64,000 nucleotides of DNA. It comes from JAOUJD01 sp963811265. GTDB lineage: Bacteria > Pseudomonadota > Gammaproteobacteria > Burkholderiales > Burkholderiaceae_F. Shown here piece by piece: positions 16,850 through 25,655 of the stretch (positions are counted from its first letter, which is position 1; each line of letters opens with the position of its first letter). Made by a program: the position numbers and the translations under genes. Location of the stretch: NCBI GenBank assembly GCA_963811265.1, contig CAWEQS010000026.1, positions 744,001-808,000 on the forward strand, in the 5' to 3' direction. A model generated the notes under the pieces. The model was not told the origin of the DNA, did no database searches, and saw only the letters and a list, made by a program, of their open reading frames with translations.

Positions 16850-17989
16850 CTAGGCTGCCCTGCGCTCCGCCGCCGGCGCCACCTGCTTGATTCCCATGTC
16901 CTTGAGCGTCTCGCTGACCGCGCTGACGACGTTGCGCATCTCGTTGTCGTCGATCGCGCCGATGCAGCCGACCCGGAACGTCTCGACCTGCGTGAGCTTG
17001 CCCGGGTACAGGATGTAGCCGCGCTCGCGCGTCTTCTCGTAGAACGTCCTGAAGTCGTACGCGGGATCGGACGGCGCGTGGAAGGTGACGATGATCGGCG
17101 CCTGCACAGCCGAAGACAGGAAAGTGCGGAAGCCGAGTTCCGCCATGCCATTGACCAGCGTCTCGCAGTTGCGCGTGTAGCGCGCCAGCCGCGCGGGCTG
17201 GCCGCCCTCCTCCCTGAACTGGTCGACCGCGACGCGCAGCGCGGCGACGACGTGCGTCGGCGGCGTGTAGCGCCACTGCGTCGTCTTCTCCATGTAAACG
17301 TACTGGTCGTGCAGGTCCATGGCCAGCGAGTGGGCGTTGCCGGCGCGGGCCTCGAGCACGGCCTTGCGCACGATGACGAATCCCATGCCCGGGACGCCTT
17401 CGAGGCACTTGCCGCTCGCGGCAATCAGCGCATCGAACGGCGTCGCGCGGACGTCGATCGGAAGCGCCGCGAACGAACTCATCGCGTCGACGATCAGCCC
17501 CTTGCCGCGCTTCGCGCACACCGCGGCGATCGAAGCGAGGTCGTTGAGAACGCCGGCGCCGGTCTCGCAGTGGACCTGCGCGACGTGCGTGATCGACGGG
17601 TCGGCCGCGAGCGCGGCCTCGACGATGGCGCCGGTCACCGGCTGGTCCTCTGGAACCGGCAGGTCCACCACCGCACGGCCGAGGACCTTGCAGATGCGGA
17701 CGATGCGCGCGCAGTACGCGCCGTTGTTCGGCACCAGCACCTTGCCCGCGCGCGGCACCACCGTGCCGATCGCGGCCTCGACCGAGAACGTGCCGCTGCC
17801 CTGCAGCGGCACGCACGTGTACTCGGCTCCGCCGCCGACGATGTCGACCAGGTCCTTGCGGAGGCTGGCCGTGATCGCGTTGAAGGCGGAGTCCCACGAG
17901 CCCCAGTCGTTCAGCATCGCCTGCTTGGTGCGAAGCGACGTGGTGAGCGGGCCGGGTGTCAGCAGGATCGGATCGTTGCCGCGGATCAT
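16850..17989 (-). CDS. phnW: 2-Aminoethylphosphonate:pyruvate aminotransferase
   Basis: 379-residue PLP-dependent class V aminotransferase. It moves the amino group of 2-aminoethylphosphonate to pyruvate, giving phosphonoacetaldehyde and alanine. The N-terminal LLTPGPLTTS is the PhnW-type opening, HCETGAG lies mid-protein, and SGKCLEG contains the PLP-binding Lys (about residue 193). It is the last gene of a minus-strand operon with an ABC importer (17 bases after the permease start-to-stop gap). PhnA and PhnY lie on the divergent arm, which makes the assignment strong. Alanine-glyoxylate transaminases are the nearest confusable family. Confidence 0.96.
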   Translation of the reverse strand: MIRGNDPILLTPGPLTTSLRTKQAMLNDWGSWDSAFNAITASLRKDLVDIVGGGAEYTCVPLQGSGTFSVEAAIGTVVPRAGKVLVPNNGAYCARIVRICKVLGRAVVDLPVPEDQPVTGAIVEAALAADPSITHVAQVHCETGAGVLNDLASIAAVCAKRGKGLIVDAMSSFAALPIDVRATPFDALIAASGKCLEGVPGMGFVIVRKAVLEARAGNAHSLAMDLHDQYVYMEKTTQWRYTPPTHVVAALRVAVDQFREEGGQPARLARYTRNCETLVNGMAELGFRTFLSSAVQAPIIVTFHAPSDPAYDFRTFYEKTRERGYILYPGKLTQVETFRVGCIGAIDDNEMRNVVSAVSETLKDMGIKQVAPAAERRAA

Positions 17990-18005
17990 GAGTGTCTCCT
18001 TCGAG

Positions 18006-19727
18006 CTATTGCCTGGTGTTGCGCCACGCCTGCGTGCGCCGGATCAGCCACCACTCGGCCGCGAACATCACGCCCGTGACGACCGCCGACGTCAGGACGA
18101 TCAGCGTCGCCATTGCCGCTGCCGACCCGATCGCCCCCGCCTCGTCGAGTTGCAGGATGGAGATCGACGCGAGCGTGGTCTTCGGTGAATAGAGGAACAC
18201 GACGGCCGAGATGGTGGTCATCGCGTTGACGAAATAGTAGCGGCCGATGTCGAGGATCGACGGCAGGCAGACCGGGACGGTGACGCGCCAGAACGTCTTG
18301 TAGAAAGGCACCTTCAGCGACGCCGACACCGACTCGAACTCGCTGTCGATCTGCTTCAGCGCCGTCACCGCCGTGAGGTGGCTCGACGAGTAGAAGTGCA
18401 CGAGCGTCGACAGCACCAGGATGGCCATCGTGCCGTACAGGAAGTTGAGCGGATTGTCGGGCAGGTTGAAGAACAGGATGTAGCCGATGCCGAGCACCAT
18501 GCCGGGCACGGCCATCGGCAGCATCGCCTGGAAGCGGATCAGCGGCCGCAGCGCATCGGCCCCCTTGGTCTTCTCGAGCCAGTAGGCCCCGGCGAACGTG
18601 ATCGCCGCGCCGATGACCGCGCACCACGCCGCCATGGTCAGGCTGTTGCGGTAGGCGTGCTCGAGGCCTGCCTCCTCCAACCCGTAGGTGTAGTGATTGA
18701 GCGTCAGCGACATGTTGTACGGCCAGAACTTGACCACCGAGCCGTACGCCGCCATGCCGACGACCAGCAGCATCAGCGCCGACATGAGCACCACCAGCAG
18801 CAGCAGCGCCCAGTCGCGCCCGCGCGCCGGCTTCGCCCGGTACGGCACGCTGCGCGCGGTCAGCAGCGCCTGCTGCCTGCGCTGCACGATGTGGTCGATC
18901 ACGAACGCGATCACCGCCGGCAGCAGCAGCACGAGCCCGACGACCGCGCCCATCGAGAAGTTCTGCTGGCCGATCACCTGCTTGTAGATGTCGACGGCCA
19001 GCACGTTGGTGTTGCCGCCGATCACCTTCGGCACGCCGAACTCCGAGACCGCCATCGTGAAGACCACCATGCTCGCGGAGATCAGGCCGTACTTCGCGCC
19101 CGGCAGCGTGATCGTCATGAACTTGCGGAACTCGCTCGTTCCCATCGAGTCGGCGGCCTCGTACAGCCGCGCGTCCGACAGCGCGAGCGCCGCCATCAGG
19201 ATCATCGCGGCGTGCGGGAACGAGGCGAAGGTCATCGCCATCACCATGCCCGGCATGCCGTAGATCGACTTCAGCCCGACCCACTCGAGCATGAACTTGA
19301 ACGCACCCTGGTTGCCGAACAGGTAGATGAACGAGATCGCGGCCAGCAGGGACGGCGCGAGGATCGGAACCATCGCGATGTTGCGCCACAGCCCCTTGAA
19401 CGGGATGCAGCTGCGCTGCATCGCATAGGCGAACAGGAATGCGAGCGGAACGGTGACCGACGTCGTCCAGATCGCGAAGGTCAGCGTGTTCCACGTGGAC
19501 TGCGCCAGCGCCGGCGACTGGACGTACTGGATGAAGTTGGCGATCCCGACGAACTCGCCGCCGCGTCCCTCGACGCTGCGGACGAGGATCATCGCGAGAG
19601 GCACCGTCAGGAAGACCACCAGAGCGACCAGGAGCAGGACGATGCCGCCGCGCGCGGCGAGCGCCTCCTTCGCGAGGGCGAAGCGCGAAGGCATCGGAGT
19701 GCCGGCGGGCACTGCCACCGCGCTCAT
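18006..19727 (-). CDS. ABC transporter permease for aminophosphonate, two fused permease domains
   Basis: 573 residues. Two binding-protein-dependent permease domains are fused in one chain, each about six membrane segments. The EAA-like loops are near EAADSMGTSEFRKF (first half) and SVSASLKVPFYKTFWRV (second half). A single fused permease with one ATPase and one binding protein matches the AepXVW-type AEP importers and the iron(III)-type Fbp layout, rather than the split PhnU/PhnV pair. The start ATG 19727 lies 43 bases after the ATPase stop. Substrate inferred from phnW, phnA and phnY next to it. Confidence 0.9.
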   Translation of the reverse strand: MSAVAVPAGTPMPSRFALAKEALAARGGIVLLLVALVVFLTVPLAMILVRSVEGRGGEFVGIANFIQYVQSPALAQSTWNTLTFAIWTTSVTVPLAFLFAYAMQRSCIPFKGLWRNIAMVPILAPSLLAAISFIYLFGNQGAFKFMLEWVGLKSIYGMPGMVMAMTFASFPHAAMILMAALALSDARLYEAADSMGTSEFRKFMTITLPGAKYGLISASMVVFTMAVSEFGVPKVIGGNTNVLAVDIYKQVIGQQNFSMGAVVGLVLLLPAVIAFVIDHIVQRRQQALLTARSVPYRAKPARGRDWALLLLVVLMSALMLLVVGMAAYGSVVKFWPYNMSLTLNHYTYGLEEAGLEHAYRNSLTMAAWCAVIGAAITFAGAYWLEKTKGADALRPLIRFQAMLPMAVPGMVLGIGYILFFNLPDNPLNFLYGTMAILVLSTLVHFYSSSHLTAVTALKQIDSEFESVSASLKVPFYKTFWRVTVPVCLPSILDIGRYYFVNAMTTISAVVFLYSPKTTLASISILQLDEAGAIGSAAAMATLIVLTSAVVTGVMFAAEWWLIRRTQAWRNTRQ

Positions 19728-19770
19728 GCCACCACCGCCTGCATCGTGGCGCCGCGCCGGCCGACCGGCT

Positions 19771-20871
19771 TCATGGCCGCGCCGGCTCCGGGAACACGCG
19801 CACGCGGTCGGTCCGCAGCGCGATCTCGACTTCCCCGCCCTCGCGCACATCGAGGTCGTGCAGCTGGTTCAGCGAGTAGGAGATCGTCATCGGCTGGCCG
19901 AGCGCTTCGCAGCGCAGCTCCGCCAGGCACACGGTGCCGAGGTAGTCGATGCGCGCGATGCGGCCGCGCAGCCGGTTGGGCAGGTGCGCGATGTCGCCCT
20001 CGACGTGGCGATCCTCCGGACGCAGGTAGATGCGGACCGGGTCGCCCGCGGCATTGCCGTCGGCGGGCAGCGTCAGCTCGACCGATCCCACCTTGAACCG
20101 CCCGCCACCGAGCGCCGTGGCCTTCAGCACGTTCACCTTGCCGAGGAAGTCGGCCACGAACGGCGTCGCCGGGCGCTCGTAGACGTCGCTCGGCGAGCCG
20201 ATCTGGTCGATCCCGCCGTGGTTCATCACGACGACGCGATCGGCCATCGACAGCGCTTCTTCCTGGTCGTGCGTGACCATGATGGTCGTCACGCGGAGCC
20301 GGCGCTGGAGCTGGCGGATCTCGCCGCGCAGCCGCTCCCGCACCTTGGCGTCGAGCGCGGACAGGGGCTCGTCGAGCAGCAGCAGGCTGGGTGAGGTCGC
20401 GAGCGCGCGCGCGAGCGCGACGCGCTGCTGCTGGCCGCCCGACATCTGGCTCGGGTACTTGGAGCCGGCGTCCGGCAATCCGACCAGCGTGAGGAGTTCC
20501 GCGACGCGCGCCGAGATCTCCCCGCGCCCCTTGCGCCGGTTCACGAGGCCATACGCGACGTTCTGGGCGATCGTCAGGTTCGGGAACAGCGCGTACGACT
20601 GGAACACGATGCCGTAGTCGCGCGCGGCCGGCGGCGCACTGGAGATGTCGCGGCCGTTCTGGAAGATCGTTCCCCGCGTCTGGCGCTCGAGCCCGGCGAT
20701 GATCCGCAGCAGCGTCGTCTTGCCGCAACCCGAGGGGCCGAGGAAGCAGACGAGCTCGCCGGGCCGGATGACGAGATCGATCGACTTCAGCGCGACGAAA
20801 TCGCCGAACGCCTTGTGGACCGCCTCGAGGCGCAGCGCCTCGCTGGATGAATTCGGCTGGGAAGCCGCCAT
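19771..20871 (-). CDS. ABC transporter ATP-binding protein for aminophosphonate
   Basis: 366 residues. It has Walker A GPSGCGKTT, Q-loop VFQSYALFPN, signature MSGGQQQR, Walker B LLLLDEPLSALD and H-loop VTHDQEEA, followed by a C-terminal TOBE-like domain of about 120 residues typical of the PotA/FbpC/PhnT group. ATG 20871 gives MAASQPN. A TTG at 20886 is an alternative but lies against the upstream hairpin. It is co-transcribed with the permease and phnW. Confidence 0.92.
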   Translation of the reverse strand: MAASQPNSSSEALRLEAVHKAFGDFVALKSIDLVIRPGELVCFLGPSGCGKTTLLRIIAGLERQTRGTIFQNGRDISSAPPAARDYGIVFQSYALFPNLTIAQNVAYGLVNRRKGRGEISARVAELLTLVGLPDAGSKYPSQMSGGQQQRVALARALATSPSLLLLDEPLSALDAKVRERLRGEIRQLQRRLRVTTIMVTHDQEEALSMADRVVVMNHGGIDQIGSPSDVYERPATPFVADFLGKVNVLKATALGGGRFKVGSVELTLPADGNAAGDPVRIYLRPEDRHVEGDIAHLPNRLRGRIARIDYLGTVCLAELRCEALGQPMTISYSLNQLHDLDVREGGEVEIALRTDRVRVFPEPARP

Positions 20872-20886
20872 GATGCCGGGTGTCAA

Positions 20887-20936
20887 AAGACTCGGGTCAG
20901 CTCCGGGCGTGCGACCGTGCCCGAAGCTGACCCGAG
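20887..20936 (-). terminator. 18-bp hairpin with short T tract after the binding-protein gene
   Basis: Arms 20891-20908 and 20919-20936 (CTCGGGTCAGC.../...GCTGACCCGAG) pair over 18 bp with one mismatch around a 10-base loop. On the minus strand the stem is followed by TCTTTTG. It sits between the stop of the binding-protein gene and the start of the ATPase. That is where importer operons often carry a partial terminator or stabilising stem-loop, so that the binding protein is made in excess. Its GGGTCAG core recurs in the palindrome at 10334. Confidence 0.7.
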
Positions 20937-20967
20937 CCCGCTCGCGCGGTGCGCGAGCGGTGTTGGA

Positions 20968-21999
20968 TCACTTGGGTGCGGCCTTCGACTCGTAACGCTT
21001 GCTCCACTCCGCGAGGATGCGCTCGCGGTTCTTTGCGGCCCATGCGAAGTCGTTCTTCACGAGCCGGCTGGCGTAGTCGGCCGGGACATTCGGCAGCGGC
21101 TTCGACAGGCTCGGGACGGCGACGATCGCGAAGTTCGCGGCGTACAGCCCCATCGCCTCGTCGCTGACGGCCCAGTCGAGCAGCTTCTGCGCCGCGGCCA
21201 TGTTCTTGGTGCCCTTGTGGATCCCGATCGCTTCCAGGTCCCAGCCCAGGCCTTCCTTCGGGAACACGAGGTCGATCGGGGCGCCGCGCGCCTTCTCGCG
21301 GTTGGCGCGGTACTCGAAGGAGATGCCGACCACGTACTCGCCGGCGGCCACGGCCGCGCACGGACGGGATCCGGAGTGCATGTACTGGGCGATGTTCTCG
21401 TGCAGGCCGTCCATGTACTTCCAGCCCTCGGCCTCGCCCCACAGCTGCAGCCACGCCGACACGTCGAAGAAGCCCGTGCCCGACGACGCCGGGTGCGGCA
21501 TCACGATCTGGCCCTTGTAGACGGGCTTGGTCAGGTCACGCCACGTCTCGGGCTTGGGGATGTTGCGCTTGGCGGCTTCGACGGTGTTGAAGCAGATCGT
21601 CGCGCCCCAGACGTCCATGCCGACCCAGGCCGGCGGGTTCTTCGGATCGCGGTACTGGGCGGCGATGCGGTTCAGGCCCGCCGGAGCGTACGGCACCAGC
21701 ATCCCCTCGGTGTCGAAGATGGCCATGCTGGTCGCGGCCACGCCCATCACGACGTCGGCCTTCGGGTTGTTCTTCTCGGCCAGCAGCTTCGCCGTGATGA
21801 TGCCCGTCGAGTCGCGAACCCAGGTGATCTCGATGTTCGGGTTGGCCTTCTCGAAACCGGCCTGGTAGGCCTTCAGCTGGTCGGTCTCCAGCGCCGTGTA
21901 CACGGTCAGCTGCGTCTTCTGCGCGCTCGCGCCGAACGCCACGGCGGCGAGCGCGGCAGCAGCGGCGAGCCTGCCGAATGTCGCAAACGAAAACTTCAT
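20968..21999 (-). CDS. Periplasmic binding protein for aminophosphonate (iron(III)-type SBP fold)
   Basis: 343 residues with a Sec signal peptide (cleavage after AFGASA, about residue 26), followed by a solute-binding domain opening TQLTVYTALETDQLKAY. That opening is typical of the AEP/iron(III) substrate-binding family. It is the first gene of the minus operon SBP-ATPase-permease-phnW. The strong AGGAGG site just before ATG 21999 and the hairpin downstream fit high expression. A short in-frame upstream ATG at the start of the SD region would add only five residues and is not preferred. Confidence 0.92.
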   Translation of the reverse strand: MKFSFATFGRLAAAAALAAVAFGASAQKTQLTVYTALETDQLKAYQAGFEKANPNIEITWVRDSTGIITAKLLAEKNNPKADVVMGVAATSMAIFDTEGMLVPYAPAGLNRIAAQYRDPKNPPAWVGMDVWGATICFNTVEAAKRNIPKPETWRDLTKPVYKGQIVMPHPASSGTGFFDVSAWLQLWGEAEGWKYMDGLHENIAQYMHSGSRPCAAVAAGEYVVGISFEYRANREKARGAPIDLVFPKEGLGWDLEAIGIHKGTKNMAAAQKLLDWAVSDEAMGLYAANFAIVAVPSLSKPLPNVPADYASRLVKNDFAWAAKNRERILAEWSKRYESKAAPK

Positions 22000-22156
22000 C
22001 GACTCCTCCTTCATGACCCCGGTGGCATGGATGCGACCGCCCGTGAGGGGAAACGGACGGCCTTCAAAGGTGGCTCGACAGCATGACCGGCGTGTGACTT
22101 CGGCCGGACGCCATCTTAGGTGCAAGCTCAGTGGCAAGCGAAGACAGCGGGGAGGC

Positions 22157-22184
22157 AGTCTACGAGCGGCACCGCGGGTGTCAA
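22157..22184 (-). promoter_or_regulatory. Predicted promoter of the binding-protein/ABC/phnW operon
   Basis: On the minus strand a consensus TTGACA (-35, 22184-22179) is followed after 16 bases by TAGACT (-10, 22162-22157, 4 of 6 matches). This gives a start site about 150 bases upstream of the binding-protein ATG. The -10 overlaps a GTCTAC hexamer that recurs inverted at 22201 and 22224, consistent with control by the adjacent GntR-type regulator. Confidence 0.5.
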
Positions 22185-22197
22185 TTGTTTTTTGCAG

Positions 22198-22209
22198 ATT
22201 GTAGACAAT
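22198..22209. promoter_or_regulatory. Candidate operator for the GntR/FCD regulator
   Basis: ATTGTAGACAAT is a perfect inverted repeat (ATTGT-AG-ACAAT) in the divergent region, close to the TNGTNNNACNA-like sites used by FadR/FCD-type GntR regulators. It lies 28 bases before the gntR start and about 14 bases upstream of the -35 on the opposite strand. Extra GTAGAC half sites occur at 22224-22229 and, inverted, at 22158-22163. It may control both arms of the island. Confidence 0.6.
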
Positions 22210-22237
22210 CGATGTCACGACCCGTAGACTGCGCGCC

Positions 22238-22972
22238 ATGGCCAGCACCGCTCCCCCGCCCGTCCGGATCGTCCCGCACCCGACCATCGAACTGCTGCGC
22301 ACCGCCTCGCTGTCGAGCGCCGCGCAACAGGAGATCGAGCGGATGATCCTCGACGGCGAGATCGGCCCGGGCTCGAAGCTGACGGAGGCGTGGCTGTCGG
22401 AGCGGCTCGGCGTCTCGCGCGGCCCGATCCGCGAGGCGTTCCGCATGCTCGAGGACTCGGGCCTCGTGCGCCAGGAGAAGAACCGCGGCGTCTTCGTGCG
22501 GGACATCCCGCTCGAGGAGGCGCTGGAGATCTACGACCTGCGCGCCGCGATGGACGAACTCGTCGGGCGACGACTGGCGGAAACGATCACGCCGGAGCAG
22601 CTGAAGACGGCGCGCGCGATCGTCGAGCGGATGGACGTGGCGGCGCGGGCGGGCGACTCCGACGCGTATCACCTCCTGAACCTCGAGTTCCACGACGCGC
22701 TCGTCGGCTTCACCGGCAATCGCAAGCTGGCCGGCGTGTACCGCAGGCTGGTGAAGGAACTGGCGCTGTTCCGTCGACGCAACCTGCGCGACCAGCAGTT
22801 GCTGCCCCACTCCGCCGCCGAGCACCGCGGGATCCTGAAGGCGATCGCCTCCGGGGACCCGGAGCAGGCCGGACGGACGATGTTCGACCACGTGATGGAA
22901 AGCAGGGAGCGCGCACGGAAGGGCGAGGGTGCTCGGCAGCCCGTCCGGGCGCGCGCCGGCAGGAAAGGATAG
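22238..22972 (+). CDS. GntR-family regulator, FadR/FCD subfamily
   Basis: 244 residues. The N-terminal winged helix-turn-helix is at about residues 25-90, with LTEAWLSERLGVSRGPIREA as recognition region. The C-terminal FCD domain (about 100-225) carries the family's metal/ligand residues, including the Asp of NLEFHDALV and His residues in HDALV and SAAEHRGI. It lies divergent from the importer operon and 4 bases upstream of phnA. It probably controls both arms in response to AEP or a breakdown product. The effector is not visible from sequence. Confidence 0.92.
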   Translation: MASTAPPPVRIVPHPTIELLRTASLSSAAQQEIERMILDGEIGPGSKLTEAWLSERLGVSRGPIREAFRMLEDSGLVRQEKNRGVFVRDIPLEEALEIYDLRAAMDELVGRRLAETITPEQLKTARAIVERMDVAARAGDSDAYHLLNLEFHDALVGFTGNRKLAGVYRRLVKELALFRRRNLRDQQLLPHSAAEHRGILKAIASGDPEQAGRTMFDHVMESRERARKGEGARQPVRARAGRKG

Positions 22973-22976
22973 GGAA

Positions 22977-24188
22977 ATGATCGAAGTGAACGGCCGCGCG
23001 TACGCGGCCCCGAAGCAGTCGACCGTCGTCCTGTGCATCGACGGCTGCGAGCCGGACTACATCGCGCAGGCAGTGGCGGGCGGCCACATGCCGTTCATGA
23101 AGCAGGTGCTCGCGAGCGGCACCGCGCTGGTGGCCGACTGCGTGGTGCCCAGCTTCACCAATCCGAACAACCTCTCGATCGTCACGGGCGCGCCGCCGTC
23201 GGTCCACGGCATCTGCGGCAACTACCTCTTCGACGTCGAGAGCGGCACGGAAGTGATGATGAACGACCCGAAGTGGCTGCGCGCGCCGACGATCCTCGCC
23301 GCGCTGGCCGACGCGGGACACAGCGTCGCGGTCGTCACGGCCAAGGACAAGCTGCGCCTGCTGCTCGGCCACAAGATGAAAGGCATCTGCTTCTCGTCCG
23401 AGAAAGCCGATCAGGTGACCGAGCAGGACAACGGCATCACCGACGTGCTGCCGCTCGTGGGCATGCCCGTGCCCGACGTCTACAGCGCCGAGCTGTCCGA
23501 GTTCGTGTTCGCCGCCGGCGTGCGGCTGATCGAAACGCGCAAGCCCGACTTCCTCTACCTGTCCACGACGGACTACGTGCAGCACAAGCACGCCCCCGGC
23601 GACCCTGACGCCAATCGCTTCTACGCGATGCTCGACCGCTATCTCGCGCGCCTCGACGCGCTCGGCACGGTGTTTGCCCTGACGGCCGATCACGGCATGA
23701 ACGCCAAGACCAGGCTCGACGCGAGCCCGAACGTCGTCTTCCTGCAGGACCTGCTCGACGAGTGGCTCGGCGCCGAGCGCTCGCGCGTCATCCTCCCGAT
23801 CACCGACCCGTACGTGGTCCACCACGGCGCGCTCGGCTCCTTCGCGACGATCTACGTGGCGCCGGACGCGGTGGCAGGCGTCACCGCGCGGCTGCGCGAG
23901 CTGCCCGGCATGGAAGTGGTGCTCGGCCGCGAGGAAGCGGCACGGCGGTTCGAACTGCCGGCCGACCGGATCGGCGACATCGTCGTCGTGTCGGAGCGCA
24001 GCGTGGTGCTCGGCACCAGCCGCTCGCGCCACGACCTGTCGCAGCTCGAGCTGCCGCTGCGCTCGCACGGCGGGATCTCGGAGCAGCGGGTGCCCCTCGT
24101 CCTCAACCGCAGGATCGCAGGCCTTGATCCGCTGCGCCGCTGGCGCAACTTCGACGCCTTCGAACTCGCGCTGAACCACGCCCAATGA
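22977..24188 (+). CDS. phnA: Phosphonoacetate hydrolase
   Basis: 403-residue alkaline-phosphatase-superfamily enzyme that cleaves the C-P bond of phosphonoacetate to acetate and phosphate. Key residues are Asp22 in CIDGCEPD and the nucleophile Thr61 in SFTNPNN. The 39-residue spacing equals that of Asp29 and Thr68 in the Sinorhizobium enzyme as I recall it. The second metal cluster shows DYVQHKH and ADHGMNAK. ATG 22977, with AGGGA upstream, sits 4 bases after gntR. The stop overlaps the phnY ATG by 4 bases. Not related to the unrelated zinc-ribbon protein also called PhnA in E. coli. Confidence 0.95.
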   Translation: MIEVNGRAYAAPKQSTVVLCIDGCEPDYIAQAVAGGHMPFMKQVLASGTALVADCVVPSFTNPNNLSIVTGAPPSVHGICGNYLFDVESGTEVMMNDPKWLRAPTILAALADAGHSVAVVTAKDKLRLLLGHKMKGICFSSEKADQVTEQDNGITDVLPLVGMPVPDVYSAELSEFVFAAGVRLIETRKPDFLYLSTTDYVQHKHAPGDPDANRFYAMLDRYLARLDALGTVFALTADHGMNAKTRLDASPNVVFLQDLLDEWLGAERSRVILPITDPYVVHHGALGSFATIYVAPDAVAGVTARLRELPGMEVVLGREEAARRFELPADRIGDIVVVSERSVVLGTSRSRHDLSQLELPLRSHGGISEQRVPLVLNRRIAGLDPLRRWRNFDAFELALNHAQ

Positions 24189-25624
24189 ACGTGCCCGCCT
24201 CCCCCGTCCGCGCCGAATCGCTCCGGATCGCCGGCGAGAAGGTCGCGTGCGCGCGCAGCTTCGAGGTGCGCTACCCGTACACCGGCGAGGTGGTCGCGAC
24301 CGTGCCGAAGGCGACGGTCGACGACGTGCGCCGCGCCTTCTCGATCGCCCGCAGCTACCGGAGCACGCTGACGCGCTACGACCGCTACCGGATCCTGATG
24401 AAGGCCGGCGAGATCATCGCGCACCGCCGGGACGAGATCGCGCGGCTGATCACGCTCGAGTCCGGGCTGTGCCTGAAGGACACGCAGTACGAAGTCGGCC
24501 GTGCGAGCGACGTGCTGCTGTTCGCCGCCAACCAGGCGCTGGTCGACGACGGGCAGGTGTACTCGTGCGACCTGACTCCGCACGGCAAGAAGCGCAAGGT
24601 CTACACGATGCGCGAGCCGCTGCTCGGCGTCATCTCCGCGATCACGCCGTTCAACCATCCGCTGAACCAGGTGATCCACAAGGTGGCGCCGGCCGTGGCC
24701 ACCAACAACCGCGTCGTGCTGAAGCCGAGCGAGAAGACGCCGCTCGCCGCGTACGCGCTCGCCGACGTCCTGTACGAGGCCGGCCTGCCCGGTCCGATGC
24801 TCTCGGTGCTGACCGGAGACCCGCGCGAGATCGCCGACGAGATGCTGACCCACCCGGACGTCGACCTCGTGACCTTCACGGGCGGCGTGGCGGTCGGCAA
24901 GTACATCGCGGCGAAGGCGGTCTACAAGCGACAGGTGCTCGAGCTCGGCGGCAACGACCCGATCATCGTGATGGAGGATGCCGACGTCGAGGAAGCGGCG
25001 ACGCTGGCGGCCAGCGGCTCGTACAAGAACTCGGGCCAGCGCTGCACGGCGGTCAAGCGCATGCTGGTGCACGCGAGCGTCGCCGACGACTTCGTCGACC
25101 GCCTGGTCGCGAAGACCCGGGCCGTGAAGTACGGCGACCCGCTGGATCCGGCCACCGACATGGGCACGGTGATCGACGAAGCCGCGGCGCGCGAGTTCGA
25201 GGCGCGGGTCGATGGCGCGGTCGCGCGCGGCGCCCGGGTGCTCGCTGGACACGTCCGCCGCGGGGCGCTGTACGCGCCGACCGTGGTCGACCGCGTGCTG
25301 CCCGACATGCCGCTGGTGAAGGAGGAGACGTTCGGGCCGGTCTCGCCGGTGATCCGTTTCGGCTCGATCGACGAGGCGATCGCGATCGCCAACTCGACCG
25401 CGTACGGCTTGTCGTCGGCGGTCTGCACGAACCGGCTCGACTACATCACCCGCTTCATCTCGGAGCTGAACGTCGGCACCGTGAACGTGCGCGAAGTGCC
25501 GGGATACCGGCTCGAACTCACGCCTTTCGGAGGAATCAAGGACTCCGGCCTCGGGTACAAGGAAGGCGTGCTCGAAGCGATGAAGAGCTTCACCAACACG
25601 AAGACCTACTCGCTGCCCTGGTAG
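24185..25624 (+). CDS. phnY: Phosphonoacetaldehyde dehydrogenase
   Basis: 479-residue NAD-dependent aldehyde dehydrogenase that oxidises phosphonoacetaldehyde to phosphonoacetate. It has ITPFNHPLN in the cofactor region, FTGG, the general base in LELGGNDP, and the catalytic Cys in NSGQRCTAVKR. The GQRCTA and TPFNHP forms are typical of the PhnY/lactaldehyde-glyceraldehyde dehydrogenase branch. Translational coupling to phnA (ATGA) makes the three-enzyme PhnW-PhnY-PhnA route clear. This is the dehydrogenase PhnY, not the dioxygenase PhnY* that partners PhnZ. Confidence 0.95.
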   Translation: MNVPASPVRAESLRIAGEKVACARSFEVRYPYTGEVVATVPKATVDDVRRAFSIARSYRSTLTRYDRYRILMKAGEIIAHRRDEIARLITLESGLCLKDTQYEVGRASDVLLFAANQALVDDGQVYSCDLTPHGKKRKVYTMREPLLGVISAITPFNHPLNQVIHKVAPAVATNNRVVLKPSEKTPLAAYALADVLYEAGLPGPMLSVLTGDPREIADEMLTHPDVDLVTFTGGVAVGKYIAAKAVYKRQVLELGGNDPIIVMEDADVEEAATLAASGSYKNSGQRCTAVKRMLVHASVADDFVDRLVAKTRAVKYGDPLDPATDMGTVIDEAAAREFEARVDGAVARGARVLAGHVRRGALYAPTVVDRVLPDMPLVKEETFGPVSPVIRFGSIDEAIAIANSTAYGLSSAVCTNRLDYITRFISELNVGTVNVREVPGYRLELTPFGGIKDSGLGYKEGVLEAMKSFTNTKTYSLPW

Positions 25625-25655
25625 CGAAGAAGAGGCGCGGACCAAGGCAACCCGG

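Noticed and set aside
24185..25624. Naming the dehydrogenase as the partner hydroxylase of PhnZ (PhnY*)
   Set aside because: The protein is clearly an aldehyde dehydrogenase with catalytic Cys and Glu, not a 2-oxoglutarate dioxygenase.
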